IMG/VR virus record: IMGVR_UViG_3300007735_000926
Coordinates: 62,001-126,000 of that record
Direction: 5' to 3' (one strand)
From: a virus
Length of the DNA stretch: 64,000 nt
Each line of letters opens with the position of its first letter. The stretch's first letter is position 1. Under the pieces are notes generated by a model, which was not told where the DNA came from, did no database searches, and saw nothing but the letters and a program-made list of their open reading frames with translations. A program made the position numbers and the translations under genes. Below are positions 1 through 8,478 of the stretch, piece after piece.

Positions 1-516
1 TGAAACATTCGGTTTGCCAATTTTTTCGATGAACAAATCACGCATAAATTTGCATGTCACTGTCACTTCATCAGCCATTCGCATCATGTCCACACAATTT
101 TGACGAATCTCATCATTATTGAATGCTTGCTTCCCGTTGTTATAATCGGGAATTTCCTCATAAAATACTACATCATCAACTTCATAAATGATCTTGAATC
201 CCATCTCAGGTTGAATACTCTTGAGGTATTCAAAATATTGTTTTTGTTGTGTGGATGCTTGTCGCTGCAATTTGACAGTTTTAACATCCTTGAACCAATG
301 TTTGTCAAATATCATCTTGGTCATTGATGTTGAATCTCCAAGATTATTCATATTGATATGAAACTCAGGCCATCCAACGCGCCATTGTCCACATCCTTGA
401 CGATCAGCAACAAAATTTAAATAAACATTACTTGGACGTTCTTCTTGCTTTGGGACATTTTGAACCTGAAAAGGATTCGTGGGAAAAGGAGAAGCGAATG
501 GCCGATTACTATACAT
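1..516 (-). CDS. Glycosyltransferase-like protein, C-terminus cut by left window edge
   Basis: The minus-strand frame is open from an ATG at 514-516 to base 1, giving 172 residues with no stop, so the C-terminal part lies outside. After a proline-rich start it has a stretch with YEVDDVVFYEEIPDYN (about residues 112-127) and a later MADEVTVTCKFMRDL, a pattern I associate with phage group-1-type glycosyltransferases (an acidic DD near the donor site, then an ADxVTV strand). It follows gene 46 by 31 nt on the same strand and probably shares its transcript. No Shine-Dalgarno is visible; the start codon lies in the loop of a 17-bp imperfect inverted repeat. Function is inferred from pattern only; the substrate is unknown. 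Confidence 0.55.
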   Translation of the reverse strand, partial: MYSNRPFASPFPTNPFQVQNVPKQEERPSNVYLNFVADRQGCGQWRVGWPEFHINMNNLGDSTSMTKMIFDKHWFKDVKTVKLQRQASTQQKQYFEYLKSIQPEMGFKIIYEVDDVVFYEEIPDYNNGKQAFNNDEIRQNCVDMMRMADEVTVTCKFMRDLFIEKIGKPNVS

Positions 517-538
517 AATACAGTAATTAGCCATTCGC
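494..538. repeat. Imperfect inverted repeat with a start codon in its loop
   Basis: Arms at 494-510 and 522-538 match at 15 of 17 positions in inverted orientation, with an 11-nt loop. The loop holds the ATG of the minus-strand glycosyltransferase-like gene. In the mRNA it would form a stem that presents or hides the start codon. Confidence 0.7.
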
Positions 539-547
539 CATTATTTG

Positions 548-2338
548 TCAATGAGCTATTCTCCTAGTTACACCCATCTCTTTTTCAAGGAAGATTATCT
601 CACCTGTAACATGTTTCTCCATTTCTTTACGATGTGAGATAGCATAAACAGATAAAGAATTTTTATCGATTCGCTGTTTCATGAGTTCAACCAAGAGGTC
701 AAAACCACGCTCATCAAAAGCCGAATCAAACACCTCATCAATCCATTCGACATTGGATGAAATACCTGAAATCTTTCTCTTCAGATCCTTGAATGCCCAT
801 GAACATGCGAGGTCAACTGTTCTACGTTCTCCACCGCTCAAGTTCCAATAAGAAATCTCTTTCCCTTTATCATTGGAAAGTTGTTCATCGAAGTATTCAT
901 CAAATTTACAACGAATTGTCATACCAAGATCATTGATGTATTGTTGGATACTCGCGTTCATCATGGAGAGAAGTCTCTTCACCACGAAGCTACGAACACC
1001 TTCTTCTCCAAGAACAAATTTACAGATTTCATAGTCATCTGATTTCTGTTTAAGCATTCGAAAATTATCATTCTCAGCATTTTGTCTCACCTGAGTATTC
1101 TGAATACTTTCTTCAAAATTTGGTTTAGGTAATTCATCCAACTTCAAATTGTCCAGAGACTCCTTGTATTGCTTGAGACTGTTTTCCAATCCTTCCAATT
1201 TCTGCTTAGTGACTTTCGCTTCATTGATTTGATCCTGAAATTCCGTCACTTTAGCTTGAATTTTAGATTTCTTAGAAAGAAATTGTTCTTTTTCTTCAAA
1301 AAGACTACTTATTTCTTTTAAAATATCATCCAATTCGGATTGATATTGTTCCTTCATTTTTTCAAGATGCTCCACATGGGTATGAGGAATTTCCTGTAAG
1401 CATTTGTCACACTGAATACCATCTTCAACAGAGGAGAATTTATCGATTTCCTTTACCTTTATTTTTCGTAAAGTTTCTTTGGAAGAGATTCGGCTATTCA
1501 CATCTCCGATCTTCCCATCCAACTTTTCCCAAGCAGCTTCGTATTTTTCTTTTTCCAATTGTATTGTAGAAACATCCGTAATGGATATATTAGCAATCTT
1601 TTCAGACGTTTCATCAATTTTCTGCTGGATTTCCTTACGTTTTTCTTCAAGGATTGCTTCCCGCTCTCGAACTTTCTTTTGATAATCTTCTTGCTGCTTA
1701 TTCAGCGTTTCCAAAGTGTTGTTGATTTCTTCCAACTTGGCAGAAGAGATATTCATATCAGATTTGTTCTCACGAATCAGATTCTTCAGTTCGTTGCTCA
1801 TCTTACCAAAGACTTCCAGAGAGAAAATATCATTGATGAATTTACGTTTCTCTTCGGGTTTCTTGGCCATGAATGGGACATTATCAGACAATGATAAAAT
1901 ATCACAGCTACGACAAATCACAGGATTTGAACCAATCAGATCACAGATGAATTTATCAGTGTTCGCAATAGAATCCTTGGTGATGTCTTCTTCGCCTCTC
2001 AGGAGCGTCACAGAGCTTGGTTTGAGTTGTCGCTTGATCGTGTATGTCTGAGTGTCATTGTCTGTCTCTATGTCGAACGTAAGCTCAATGGCACCCTTCC
2101 CTTTGGTAATGTTGTTGATGATGAACTCTTTCTTGATATCGCGAATGGTTTTACCAAACAAAGCATAGTAGAAAAGTTCTGCAATACAGCTTTTTCCGAT
2201 GCCGTTGACGCGATCAGGATTATCCAAATTCTTTCCAGTGATCAGGTTGAAACCAGATTGGAAATCGATTACAATCTGATCGTTTCCGATACTGAGGAAA
2301 TTCTGACCTGATAATTGTTTATATAGTATTTTTTTCAT
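548..2338 (-). CDS. 46: gp46-like recombination nuclease ATPase subunit (Rad50/SbcC family)
   Basis: 596 residues, close to T4 gp46 (560). The N-terminal lobe has a Walker A region ending VNGIGKS (about residues 44-50). Two long coiled-coil arms flank a zinc hook with CDKC near residue 310. The C-terminal lobe has the ABC signature LSGGERR and a Walker B region with WIDEVFDSAF, where D-E are the catalytic acids. With gp47 it should form the Mre11/Rad50-type complex that resects DNA ends for recombination-dependent replication. It overlaps gene 47 by 4 nt (ATGA), so the two are translationally coupled. Confidence 0.95.
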   Translation of the reverse strand: MKKILYKQLSGQNFLSIGNDQIVIDFQSGFNLITGKNLDNPDRVNGIGKSCIAELFYYALFGKTIRDIKKEFIINNITKGKGAIELTFDIETDNDTQTYTIKRQLKPSSVTLLRGEEDITKDSIANTDKFICDLIGSNPVICRSCDILSLSDNVPFMAKKPEEKRKFINDIFSLEVFGKMSNELKNLIRENKSDMNISSAKLEEINNTLETLNKQQEDYQKKVREREAILEEKRKEIQQKIDETSEKIANISITDVSTIQLEKEKYEAAWEKLDGKIGDVNSRISSKETLRKIKVKEIDKFSSVEDGIQCDKCLQEIPHTHVEHLEKMKEQYQSELDDILKEISSLFEEKEQFLSKKSKIQAKVTEFQDQINEAKVTKQKLEGLENSLKQYKESLDNLKLDELPKPNFEESIQNTQVRQNAENDNFRMLKQKSDDYEICKFVLGEEGVRSFVVKRLLSMMNASIQQYINDLGMTIRCKFDEYFDEQLSNDKGKEISYWNLSGGERRTVDLACSWAFKDLKRKISGISSNVEWIDEVFDSAFDERGFDLLVELMKQRIDKNSLSVYAISHRKEMEKHVTGEIIFLEKEMGVTRRIAH

Positions 2339-3369
2339 TTACACTTTTCGTATAACTCATCATTAATTTTTTTCACTCTTTCAAATTGATCATCATCCAG
2401 TTTGAGTTGTTCGTAGAACTCGTCAAACATTCCCATGATATCAATTGAATCGACTTGTTCAACATCTCCGATTGTCTTGGTTGCCACATTGTATTCCGTT
2501 GTGAGACGGAAAGGAGCGAAGTTAGACAGATAGATTTTGAACTTCTCAACCTTATCATCTTCAATATCTTTGTCAATGATCAGCTTGATGATGTTTCCCC
2601 CGACATTCTCTTTGGAATAGTCCTTAATTTTCGATAAAGGAATTTTAATAAATTCAGGAGACACCGTATTTTTCACGAATTCCACAGAATCATCTTCCAA
2701 ATTCAAAATATGATAACCCTTGTCATCCCCACAATCATTAAAATCGTGATGAAAAGTGTTACCAACGTATCGAATCGTTCCTTCATTGTATTTCTTGATA
2801 CTCTTAGTGTGAAAGTGACCAGACCAAACATTAGTGGTTCGGGATGCTAGGAAATCCATCACTTGGAATCCATGATCACAAACCTTATAATTATTCATTT
2901 GGAATGTTTGAATTTCAAAGTGTCCAAAAATGTGGTCGAATTTACCATCTGGTAATTCATGATTCCAAGGAACAAAGAGCAATTTCTTACCGAATGCTTC
3001 AAATTCCAAATTCTGATCAATGATAGTAATATTATCGTGACCCTTGAGGAATCCCAAGCTGTGAACGTCGGCTCGATTCTTGTAGTAAGCATCATGATTA
3101 CCAATCACCATGAACATATTGAAGTTCTTGAACTTGGTAATTAATTCAGATGCTACGTGAATTGTCTGAACAGAAATCTCTGAACGATTATGGAAGAAGT
3201 CACCAAGGAAAAAAATGTCAGTGATTTTTTTCTTTTTCAAATCAGATACGATCCAATCGGCCCACTTTAGAGCAATTTCATGCCACTCTGTCGAATTTCC
3301 ATAAAGACCTAAATGTAGGTCAGAAAATATTGCCACTTTTGGTTTCTTAATCATTATCGTCGTATTCAT
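2335..3369 (-). CDS. 47: gp47-like recombination nuclease (Mre11/SbcD family)
   Basis: 344 residues, like T4 gp47 (339). Calcineurin-type phosphoesterase motifs appear in order: FSDLHLG, GDFFHNRSE, GNHDAY, a histidine in FVPWNH, and GHFHTKS, which supply the two-metal ligands. It is the nuclease partner of the downstream gp46. Its start lies 23 nt inside gene 55, so gene 55, gene 47 and gene 46 form one tightly packed operon. Confidence 0.95.
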   Translation of the reverse strand: MNTTIMIKKPKVAIFSDLHLGLYGNSTEWHEIALKWADWIVSDLKKKKITDIFFLGDFFHNRSEISVQTIHVASELITKFKNFNMFMVIGNHDAYYKNRADVHSLGFLKGHDNITIIDQNLEFEAFGKKLLFVPWNHELPDGKFDHIFGHFEIQTFQMNNYKVCDHGFQVMDFLASRTTNVWSGHFHTKSIKKYNEGTIRYVGNTFHHDFNDCGDDKGYHILNLEDDSVEFVKNTVSPEFIKIPLSKIKDYSKENVGGNIIKLIIDKDIEDDKVEKFKIYLSNFAPFRLTTEYNVATKTIGDVEQVDSIDIMGMFDEFYEQLKLDDDQFERVKKINDELYEKCK

Positions 3370-3787
3370 CTCCTTCCATTATTGGTTTAACATACACATG
3401 ACCCATTGCATCAGGGCCAGACATATTCTCCATATATACCATCTCTTTATATTCATTCAACCCTTCATGCTGACCTTTTTCCTTATTGATTCGGTTTGTG
3501 AAAGCATTCCATGCAATACGGTTGAAATAAGAAAATGGGTTGAATTCAGATTCAATTTTGTAAAGCTTTTTTTCCAAAGCATGATACATTTTAACAATTG
3601 CATCACCTACCATTTCTTCTTTCCAACTTTTTGAGTATCGAATAAAACGATGGTTATATGATAATCCTTCAGCAATTTTCAGAATATTCATTGCCAATTG
3701 ATTATTCATATTGTCAGATTTATAATATTCTGTTAATTGTTCTCGAAACTCCTTGGAGTTCACATAATATTCGTTTTTATTACTCAT
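3347..3787 (-). CDS. 55: gp55-like late-transcription sigma factor
   Basis: 146 residues, shorter than T4 gp55 (185). The core NPFSYFNRIAWNAFTNRINKEK (about residues 82-103) matches the sigma-2-like region that gp55 uses to recognise the TATAAATA late promoter. The protein should redirect host RNA polymerase to late genes. This agrees with the many TAAATA boxes placed just before late start codons in this window. It overlaps uvsW by 4 nt and gene 47 by 23 nt. The acidic C-terminus (EGDEYDDND) sits where T4 gp55 carries its sliding-clamp-binding motif; I cannot confirm that motif here. Confidence 0.88.
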   Translation of the reverse strand: MSNKNEYYVNSKEFREQLTEYYKSDNMNNQLAMNILKIAEGLSYNHRFIRYSKSWKEEMVGDAIVKMYHALEKKLYKIESEFNPFSYFNRIAWNAFTNRINKEKGQHEGLNEYKEMVYMENMSGPDAMGHVYVKPIMEGDEYDDND

Positions 3788-5196
3788 ATGTTAATCGTTC
3801 TTTCGGTCCACTGGATGTCTTCTTCATCATAAATTTGTTGCCTGTATAGAGCATGTGATGATGAATATTTGGTATTATCAATGATGTCAAATATCCTCAA
3901 TTTGTCTTTATTCTCATGCAGTCGAAGTCCTCTACCAATCGATTGAACAACACGGATAAAGCTCTTACCCAACCCAACAAACATGATATTCGGAAGATTT
4001 TTAATATTGATACCTGTGGAAAAGATAGATGACATCGCAATACAGATAATATTATCATTCTTTTCCATCATGTCAATTATTTTTTGCCTTTCTTCAACTT
4101 CCATTTCCCCTTTGACAAAATATACAGATCTATCCAATCTATTAGACATAACAGATAGTAGAGAATCGCCATGGTCCAAATGATTAACCATGATAAGAAC
4201 ATTCCCATTAATTTTGTCAGCCAATTTGTAAATAAAATTATTACGCTTTTCATTATTGTATAAATATTCCAGTTCTTGCTTGTAATTCAATTTATATGTT
4301 TTTGGATGATTCAATCTCAAAACATTGATGGATACATTAGATAGGAAATTTTCATCTCTCAATTCTTTGGATTTCTTTTCATAAATAACAGGACCGAAAG
4401 TGCCGATTGTCTTCCATTGGTCCAATAATTTATCTGATAATGTTCCAGTGAATCCAAATTTATTTGGAGTCTTGACTTTATTGATGATTTTTGACAAGTT
4501 GGCATCGCTGTTCACACCATGACATTCATCAACTATTAATAAATCCACATCAAATATCCATGGATTATCGATAAATTTGGCTGCTAAATTTTGAGTATTG
4601 CAAATCACAACTTGAGTTTCTTGCAGGGGATTATCACCAGACCATCCCGAATAAGTGAATGTGGCTTGATATTCTAAAAAATCATTCTGTAATTGATTTA
4701 CCAGCGATAATCCGGGAACTATAATCAGACACTTGAAAGCATCATTTGATACTTTTCTCATATAATTTTCCACCAGTAGTGCCTGTGTTAATGATTTACC
4801 TGCACCTGTAGCCAACAAAAAAATACCATACCCCTTTTCCAAACCAGCAATGATCGAATCTTTCTGATAATAACGAGCATCATATTTAAGATTATCTTCA
4901 AAATCGAATTTACCGATACCACATTTTAATCTATTTCTAAATTCATCCGTAAATGTGATGTCAGTAATTTGATTATCTCTTAGATACTTTAGAATTTCAC
5001 CATAAAAGCCGAAATCAAATAAACCAGTAGGCGTAATCGCATACTTACGATCTTTTACAAATCTTTTACCTTTCTTTTTGGCGAAAAATGCACCATCGTT
5101 CTTAACAGAAAAATGATTACGGATCATTCCGATGGTATCAGAATCCGTAATCAATTGCGCTTGTCGTTTGGTTGGTTTGTAATCAAATGTTATCAT
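3784..5196 (-). CDS. uvsW: UvsW-like SF2 helicase
   Basis: 470 residues from the ATG at 5196, close to T4 UvsW. Helicase motifs are visible: ATGAGKS (Walker A), VDECHG (DEAH-type box), FTGTL (motif III) and QSIGRGLR (motif VI). UvsW remodels recombination intermediates and unwinds R-loops, helping the switch from origin-dependent to recombination-dependent replication. The start is set by an ATGA overlap with the preceding small ORF; a longer frame up to 5226 would run through that gene. It sits directly upstream of gene 55. Confidence 0.93.
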   Translation of the reverse strand: MITFDYKPTKRQAQLITDSDTIGMIRNHFSVKNDGAFFAKKKGKRFVKDRKYAITPTGLFDFGFYGEILKYLRDNQITDITFTDEFRNRLKCGIGKFDFEDNLKYDARYYQKDSIIAGLEKGYGIFLLATGAGKSLTQALLVENYMRKVSNDAFKCLIIVPGLSLVNQLQNDFLEYQATFTYSGWSGDNPLQETQVVICNTQNLAAKFIDNPWIFDVDLLIVDECHGVNSDANLSKIINKVKTPNKFGFTGTLSDKLLDQWKTIGTFGPVIYEKKSKELRDENFLSNVSINVLRLNHPKTYKLNYKQELEYLYNNEKRNNFIYKLADKINGNVLIMVNHLDHGDSLLSVMSNRLDRSVYFVKGEMEVEERQKIIDMMEKNDNIICIAMSSIFSTGINIKNLPNIMFVGLGKSFIRVVQSIGRGLRLHENKDKLRIFDIIDNTKYSSSHALYRQQIYDEEDIQWTERTINI

Positions 5197-5399
5197 GCAC
5201 CATACATATCTTGTATCCAATCCCAAATATCATTATCTGCTTCAAACTTACCATAATTTTCCAATTTTTCAAGAACTTCTGTCATCATATTAGGATTAAT
5301 ATAATCGAATTTCACTTTTTCGTGTTCCATTTTCATGCGATAAACACGTAAAATATTTTCATAGAAAGATTCTTCCGGGTTTAATTCATATTTATCCAT
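5193..5399 (-). CDS. Small conserved-position protein between uvsY-like and uvsW
   Basis: 68 residues, acidic, predicted mostly helical, no recognisable domain. It lies 3 nt after the uvsY-like gene and overlaps uvsW by ATGA, so it is co-translated with recombination genes. Despite its place it does not resemble T4 UvsW.1 in any motif I can point to. It may be a small partner of the recombination machinery; that is inference from position only. Confidence 0.75.
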   Translation of the reverse strand: MDKYELNPEESFYENILRVYRMKMEHEKVKFDYINPNMMTEVLEKLENYGKFEADNDIWDWIQDMYGA

Positions 5400-5402
5400 G
5401 AT

Positions 5403-5801
5403 TCAATGTTCTTCCAATTTTTTCAGTTCCAAGATATTTTTAATATCATTTCCAATGAATGTGATTTGACTTACCAACTTTTCCAAATATTCAATCAAAT
5501 ACTCTTGTTCTTTAATTTTTTGATTGATGCTCTCCAAAGTTGGAGTTTTATCTAAATCATCCAAAACCTGTTTATTGAGAGTCACCGGAGATTCTTCCAT
5601 GAGCTTCTTTTGAAGAGTGTGTTTGGTAGATGCTTTGGATTTGTATAGTCTATCTTTCTCGATTTTAGCATCGATTAAACGACATACCCAGAAGTGTTTT
5701 TCAGCAGGAACACGCTTGGTTCTGTCTTCGAGTGTGAAATCATCGATTTTACAAAATTCTTCGTATTGCTGTTGGTATTTTTTGATTGTTTCGTAGCTCA
5801 T
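5403..5801 (-). CDS. uvsY: UvsY-like recombination mediator
   Basis: 132 residues against 137 in T4 UvsY. An N-terminal helical region with a conserved-looking HFWVCRLIDAKIEKDRLY is followed by a long C-terminal helix pair ending TFIGNDIKNILELKKLEEH, similar in layout to the UvsY C-terminus (xxFxIKxxxExxxF) that drives hexamer assembly. UvsY loads UvsX recombinase on gp32-coated ssDNA. It is the first gene of the minus-strand operon, with GGAG 7 nt before the ATG. The call rests on size, pattern and position before uvsW, not on strong identity. Confidence 0.6.
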   Translation of the reverse strand: MSYETIKKYQQQYEEFCKIDDFTLEDRTKRVPAEKHFWVCRLIDAKIEKDRLYKSKASTKHTLQKKLMEESPVTLNKQVLDDLDKTPTLESINQKIKEQEYLIEYLEKLVSQITFIGNDIKNILELKKLEEH

Positions 5802-5844
5802 AATTTCTCCAACTCCTATTAATAGAAGTATGATAAATAGTAAT

Positions 5845-6084
5845 ATGCAAATGTCAAGCGGAAAAGATCAAGAAAATATTGCCAATATTTATCAAACCAT
5901 GTTGAATGAAGATATGACTGCTGGTGGAGTTTACGGTGGTGACATTGCTGGGCATGCGGGAATTGAAAATAAAGATTGGTTTGCGCCGGGAGATGCGAGA
6001 AACCCATATGGGTTAGGTGTTACCACAAGAAAGGGTAGATTGAAAACTGGAAAGCGTAAACGCAGAAAAATCAAAAGGAATTGA
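5845..6084 (+). CDS. Small basic late protein with APGDARNP motif
   Basis: 79 residues from the ATG at 5845, chosen because a TAAATA late box ends 5 nt before it; an upstream in-frame ATG at 5830 lies before the box. The middle has AGGVYGGD and WFAPGDARNPYG, and the C-terminus is strongly basic (KTGKRKRRKIKRN). The GGVxG...PGDAR arrangement is reminiscent of part of gp23 in this same genome, but the similarity is short. A DNA- or capsid-associated role is plausible; function unknown. Confidence 0.7.
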   Translation: MQMSSGKDQENIANIYQTMLNEDMTAGGVYGGDIAGHAGIENKDWFAPGDARNPYGLGVTTRKGRLKTGKRKRRKIKRN

Positions 6085-6408
6085 TCGATTTTCGATTTTT
6101 CAAACGATCGTTTCAATTTTTCCCGCTTTTAAATTTAACTAAATTTACCAATATATATTTATTATCTATTCCCACCCCCCTCCCATTAATTATACTCACC
6201 ATATTCATTTGTCAATAGTCATTCTATTATTTTAATTAATTATCTTATCATTAGATATAGATTATATATTAACTATGATTAAAGATAACTAAAGAAAGAA
6301 ACAAAAGAAAAAAAATTAATTAAAATCAATCAGCTTATCATTGGATATTGATTATGATTAATATGATAATAAATACTAATAATCATAATCAATTATAATT
6401 AAATATAA
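6085..6408. other. AT-rich non-coding region with repeats
   Basis: No plausible gene. It has a 12-bp perfect palindrome (6102-6113), an isolated C-run at 6171-6184 in otherwise AT-rich DNA, and two near-identical 22-nt direct repeats at 6244-6265 and 6334-6355 (19 of 22 matching). Either a replication or regulatory region or scarring from endonuclease insertion could explain it. Confidence 0.5.
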
Positions 6409-6873
6409 ATGCAAAAATCCGAAAGTCAACCCCAAAACACATGGAAAAATTTCCCAACTGATACTGAAGGTGTCATAGGATTCGTTTACCTCATTCGCAA
6501 TAATCACCCAGATTCAAAGAAAAAATATTATATCGGGCAAAAGAAGCTGCTCAAGAAAGTAAAACGGAAACCATTGAAAGGTAAGACACGCAATAGAATT
6601 TCTTATGTGGATAACGATGTTGAGAAGTATTGGGGATCATCCAAAGAATTGCTTGCCGACATTGAAAAATATGGTATTGAGCATTTCTCAAGAGAAGTGA
6701 TAGAGGTATGCAACTCAAAGTTCCATATGACATATTCGGAGTTGATTTGGCAAATTAAATGCAACGCTTTGATGGATCAACGATATTACAATGGTATTTT
6801 GTCATGTAGAATCTCACGCATTCCAAAGGATTACATAGATGTTGATAGGAATATAGATACTCTAAATTTATGA
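6409..6873 (+). CDS. GIY-YIG-type homing endonuclease, SegE-like
   Basis: 154 residues. The N-terminal module reads GFVYLIRN then, about 15 residues on, YYIGQKKLLKK, a GIY-YIG variant like that of T4 SegE-type proteins. A glutamate in the later HFSREVIEV and YSELIWQ stretch could be catalytic. Seg enzymes are freestanding homing endonucleases that cut alleles lacking the gene. It lies next to a second, unrelated endonuclease gene on the other strand (convergent, 6-nt overlap) after an AT-rich spacer, so this looks like a mobile-element hot spot. Confidence 0.65.
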   Translation: MQKSESQPQNTWKNFPTDTEGVIGFVYLIRNNHPDSKKKYYIGQKKLLKKVKRKPLKGKTRNRISYVDNDVEKYWGSSKELLADIEKYGIEHFSREVIEVCNSKFHMTYSELIWQIKCNALMDQRYYNGILSCRISRIPKDYIDVDRNIDTLNL

Positions 6874-7881
6874 ATATAAATTTTTCACATCTTGAAGAAA
6901 ACCCCTCTTTCTAACCAATTGATAAATTTTATGTTGGACAAAATCAGTATAAGTAAAAAAATTTTCTTTCACATATTTAAGAATTTCCGATTTATCCATA
7001 TAAATATAATCACGTTTTTTTATCGGGTCTAACACATGAAGTAGTTTATTTCGTAATAGATATTGCCATATCTTATTATATTTTGTTTTAACTTCTGAAT
7101 AACGGTTACAATGATTTACAATATACTCAATATCTACTTGAGAATATGATTTCTCCAATAAGTCATCAGCTATAATCTCAATTTCTTTTATATCACTTTC
7201 ATTTTTTATGTCTAATATATGCTTGTTAATTTCATCCAGATGGGCAATTATCTGTTTTTTAATTCCTTCGATAGAATTTGATATGGTGTTGTATGCATTG
7301 AGATGTGGTTCTTTTACAACAATGAGATATATACCAAGTTTTTCACATTCTAATGCTTTGAGTTTGTCATCATCACTACGATGTTCATGCCAAAAGAAAC
7401 TATTGTATTCACATGCGATTTTTTGTAATGGGAATAAAATATCTAATTCTTTACCATCTAAAGTAGATCGGTCATTGTAAACACATGATGTTCCAATAAT
7501 AGATTCTAATATTTTCTTACAAATGAGTTGTTGTGTTGAGTATTTTTGAGGTATGATTTTATCAAACGCTTCTTTATAATGATGTTTAGCATAATAATGT
7601 AATTTAGGATATTTTAATTTGAAGTCTGATTTTGATCTAATGTTTGGTATTACACTATCTATTTCATTTCTTTTTTGAATTGTAATATTTTTTTCATAAT
7701 CTTGTTGATTTTTATCTACTATACGATGACATTCTTCTATCACACCCTCTCGTATTGCCATCTCACGAAGACCTGATTTTCTAAATTTTTTCCTACCGCG
7801 AATATTTTTCACCAATTTTAATATTTGGTTTTTGTTGTATTTCGGACCACTGTATTGATTGTATCCTATTTTGTTACTCAT
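6868..7881 (-). CDS. Homing-type endonuclease with Vsr-like (EDxHD) nuclease fold and DNA-binding repeats
   Basis: 337 residues. The centre (about residues 145-195) has ELDILFPLQKIACEYNSFFWH followed by KLGIYLIVVKEP, the pattern of the very-short-patch-repair-like nuclease fold in I-Bth0305I-type enzymes: an E-x-D acid pair, then an E before the N-x-x-WH histidine. On each side are repeats of the type S-x-F-K-x-K-x-P-K-L-x-x-x-A...: around residues 17-52, 78-112, 256-290 and 300-335. These probably act as DNA-binding modules. It is AT-rich, convergent with the GIY-YIG gene, and likely a recent insertion. Confidence 0.7.
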   Translation of the reverse strand: MSNKIGYNQYSGPKYNKNQILKLVKNIRGRKKFRKSGLREMAIREGVIEECHRIVDKNQQDYEKNITIQKRNEIDSVIPNIRSKSDFKLKYPKLHYYAKHHYKEAFDKIIPQKYSTQQLICKKILESIIGTSCVYNDRSTLDGKELDILFPLQKIACEYNSFFWHEHRSDDDKLKALECEKLGIYLIVVKEPHLNAYNTISNSIEGIKKQIIAHLDEINKHILDIKNESDIKEIEIIADDLLEKSYSQVDIEYIVNHCNRYSEVKTKYNKIWQYLLRNKLLHVLDPIKKRDYIYMDKSEILKYVKENFFTYTDFVQHKIYQLVRKRGFLQDVKNLYS

Positions 7882-7893
7882 AATTATATTTAG

Positions 7894-7980
7894 TCTATTG
7901 GTATCAAGATTGTAAGATTAGGTGTCATACCAAAAAATTATGTTGACATCGAACGCGATCCTGCTACTTTTGGTTTGTGA
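7894..7980 (+). pseudogene. Possible truncated 3' end of a gene beside the endonuclease insertion
   Basis: A frame of 28 codons reads as a protein C-terminus (LGVIPKNYVDIERDPATFGL) but has no start codon; an in-frame stop lies at 7891-7893. Its TGA overlaps the GTG start of the next gene, a normal coupling pattern, so the upstream partner may have been truncated when the endonuclease gene at 6868-7881 inserted. Short, so uncertain. Confidence 0.3.
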
Positions 7981-8474
7981 CTGGTCTTTCATTTGAAAAC
8001 AAAATAATCATCGACATTGATGAGGTGTTTAAAGATGCCAACGTGAACTTTGCAATCCTTTTAGAAAATCTTGGATTGACCGCCACTTTTGATTTTTCTA
8101 AGAGGAATAACAAAAAATTATATACTCACGAGTTCATAAAGACTTTGACTGAATTTTTAAAATATATTCGGCAAGATTTCATATTTTTTTCAAATACACT
8201 AACAAAAGATAAATTTCGCAATCAGCTTTTAAGCAAAAGTCGTAGAATTTTCAAAATAAATATCATTGAAAAGAATTTTGATATGGAGCATTTGGAATAT
8301 CTTTTAGTGATTCGGAATGCTGAGATTATTTCAGAATTTGAATCTGCATTTCAAAATAGAAAAACACCATCATTTCGCAAGATTTCCAAATATTTGGAAA
8401 AGGAAGGTCTGACATTTCTCAATGAGCAATACTTCCAAGAAGTTATCAATAAGATGGCTATATTTGTTAAATAA
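7977..8474 (+). CDS. Hypothetical protein
   Basis: 165 residues with a GTG start at 7977; the frame is closed upstream and the only other Met is near residue 102. No domain recognised. It is helical and mixed-charge, with an N-terminal IIIDIDEVF strand and a C-terminal RKTPSFRKISKYLEKEG segment. The start overlaps the stop of an apparently truncated frame. It precedes a run of small late genes, so a virion or assembly role is possible. Function unknown. Confidence 0.65.
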   Translation: MTGLSFENKIIIDIDEVFKDANVNFAILLENLGLTATFDFSKRNNKKLYTHEFIKTLTEFLKYIRQDFIFFSNTLTKDKFRNQLLSKSRRIFKINIIEKNFDMEHLEYLLVIRNAEIISEFESAFQNRKTPSFRKISKYLEKEGLTFLNEQYFQEVINKMAIFVK

Positions 8475-8478
8475 TGCT

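Noticed and set aside
100-327. 75-codon plus-strand frame at the left edge
   Set aside because: It opposes the minus-strand glycosyltransferase-like frame, which stays open for 172 codons and has a better protein pattern.
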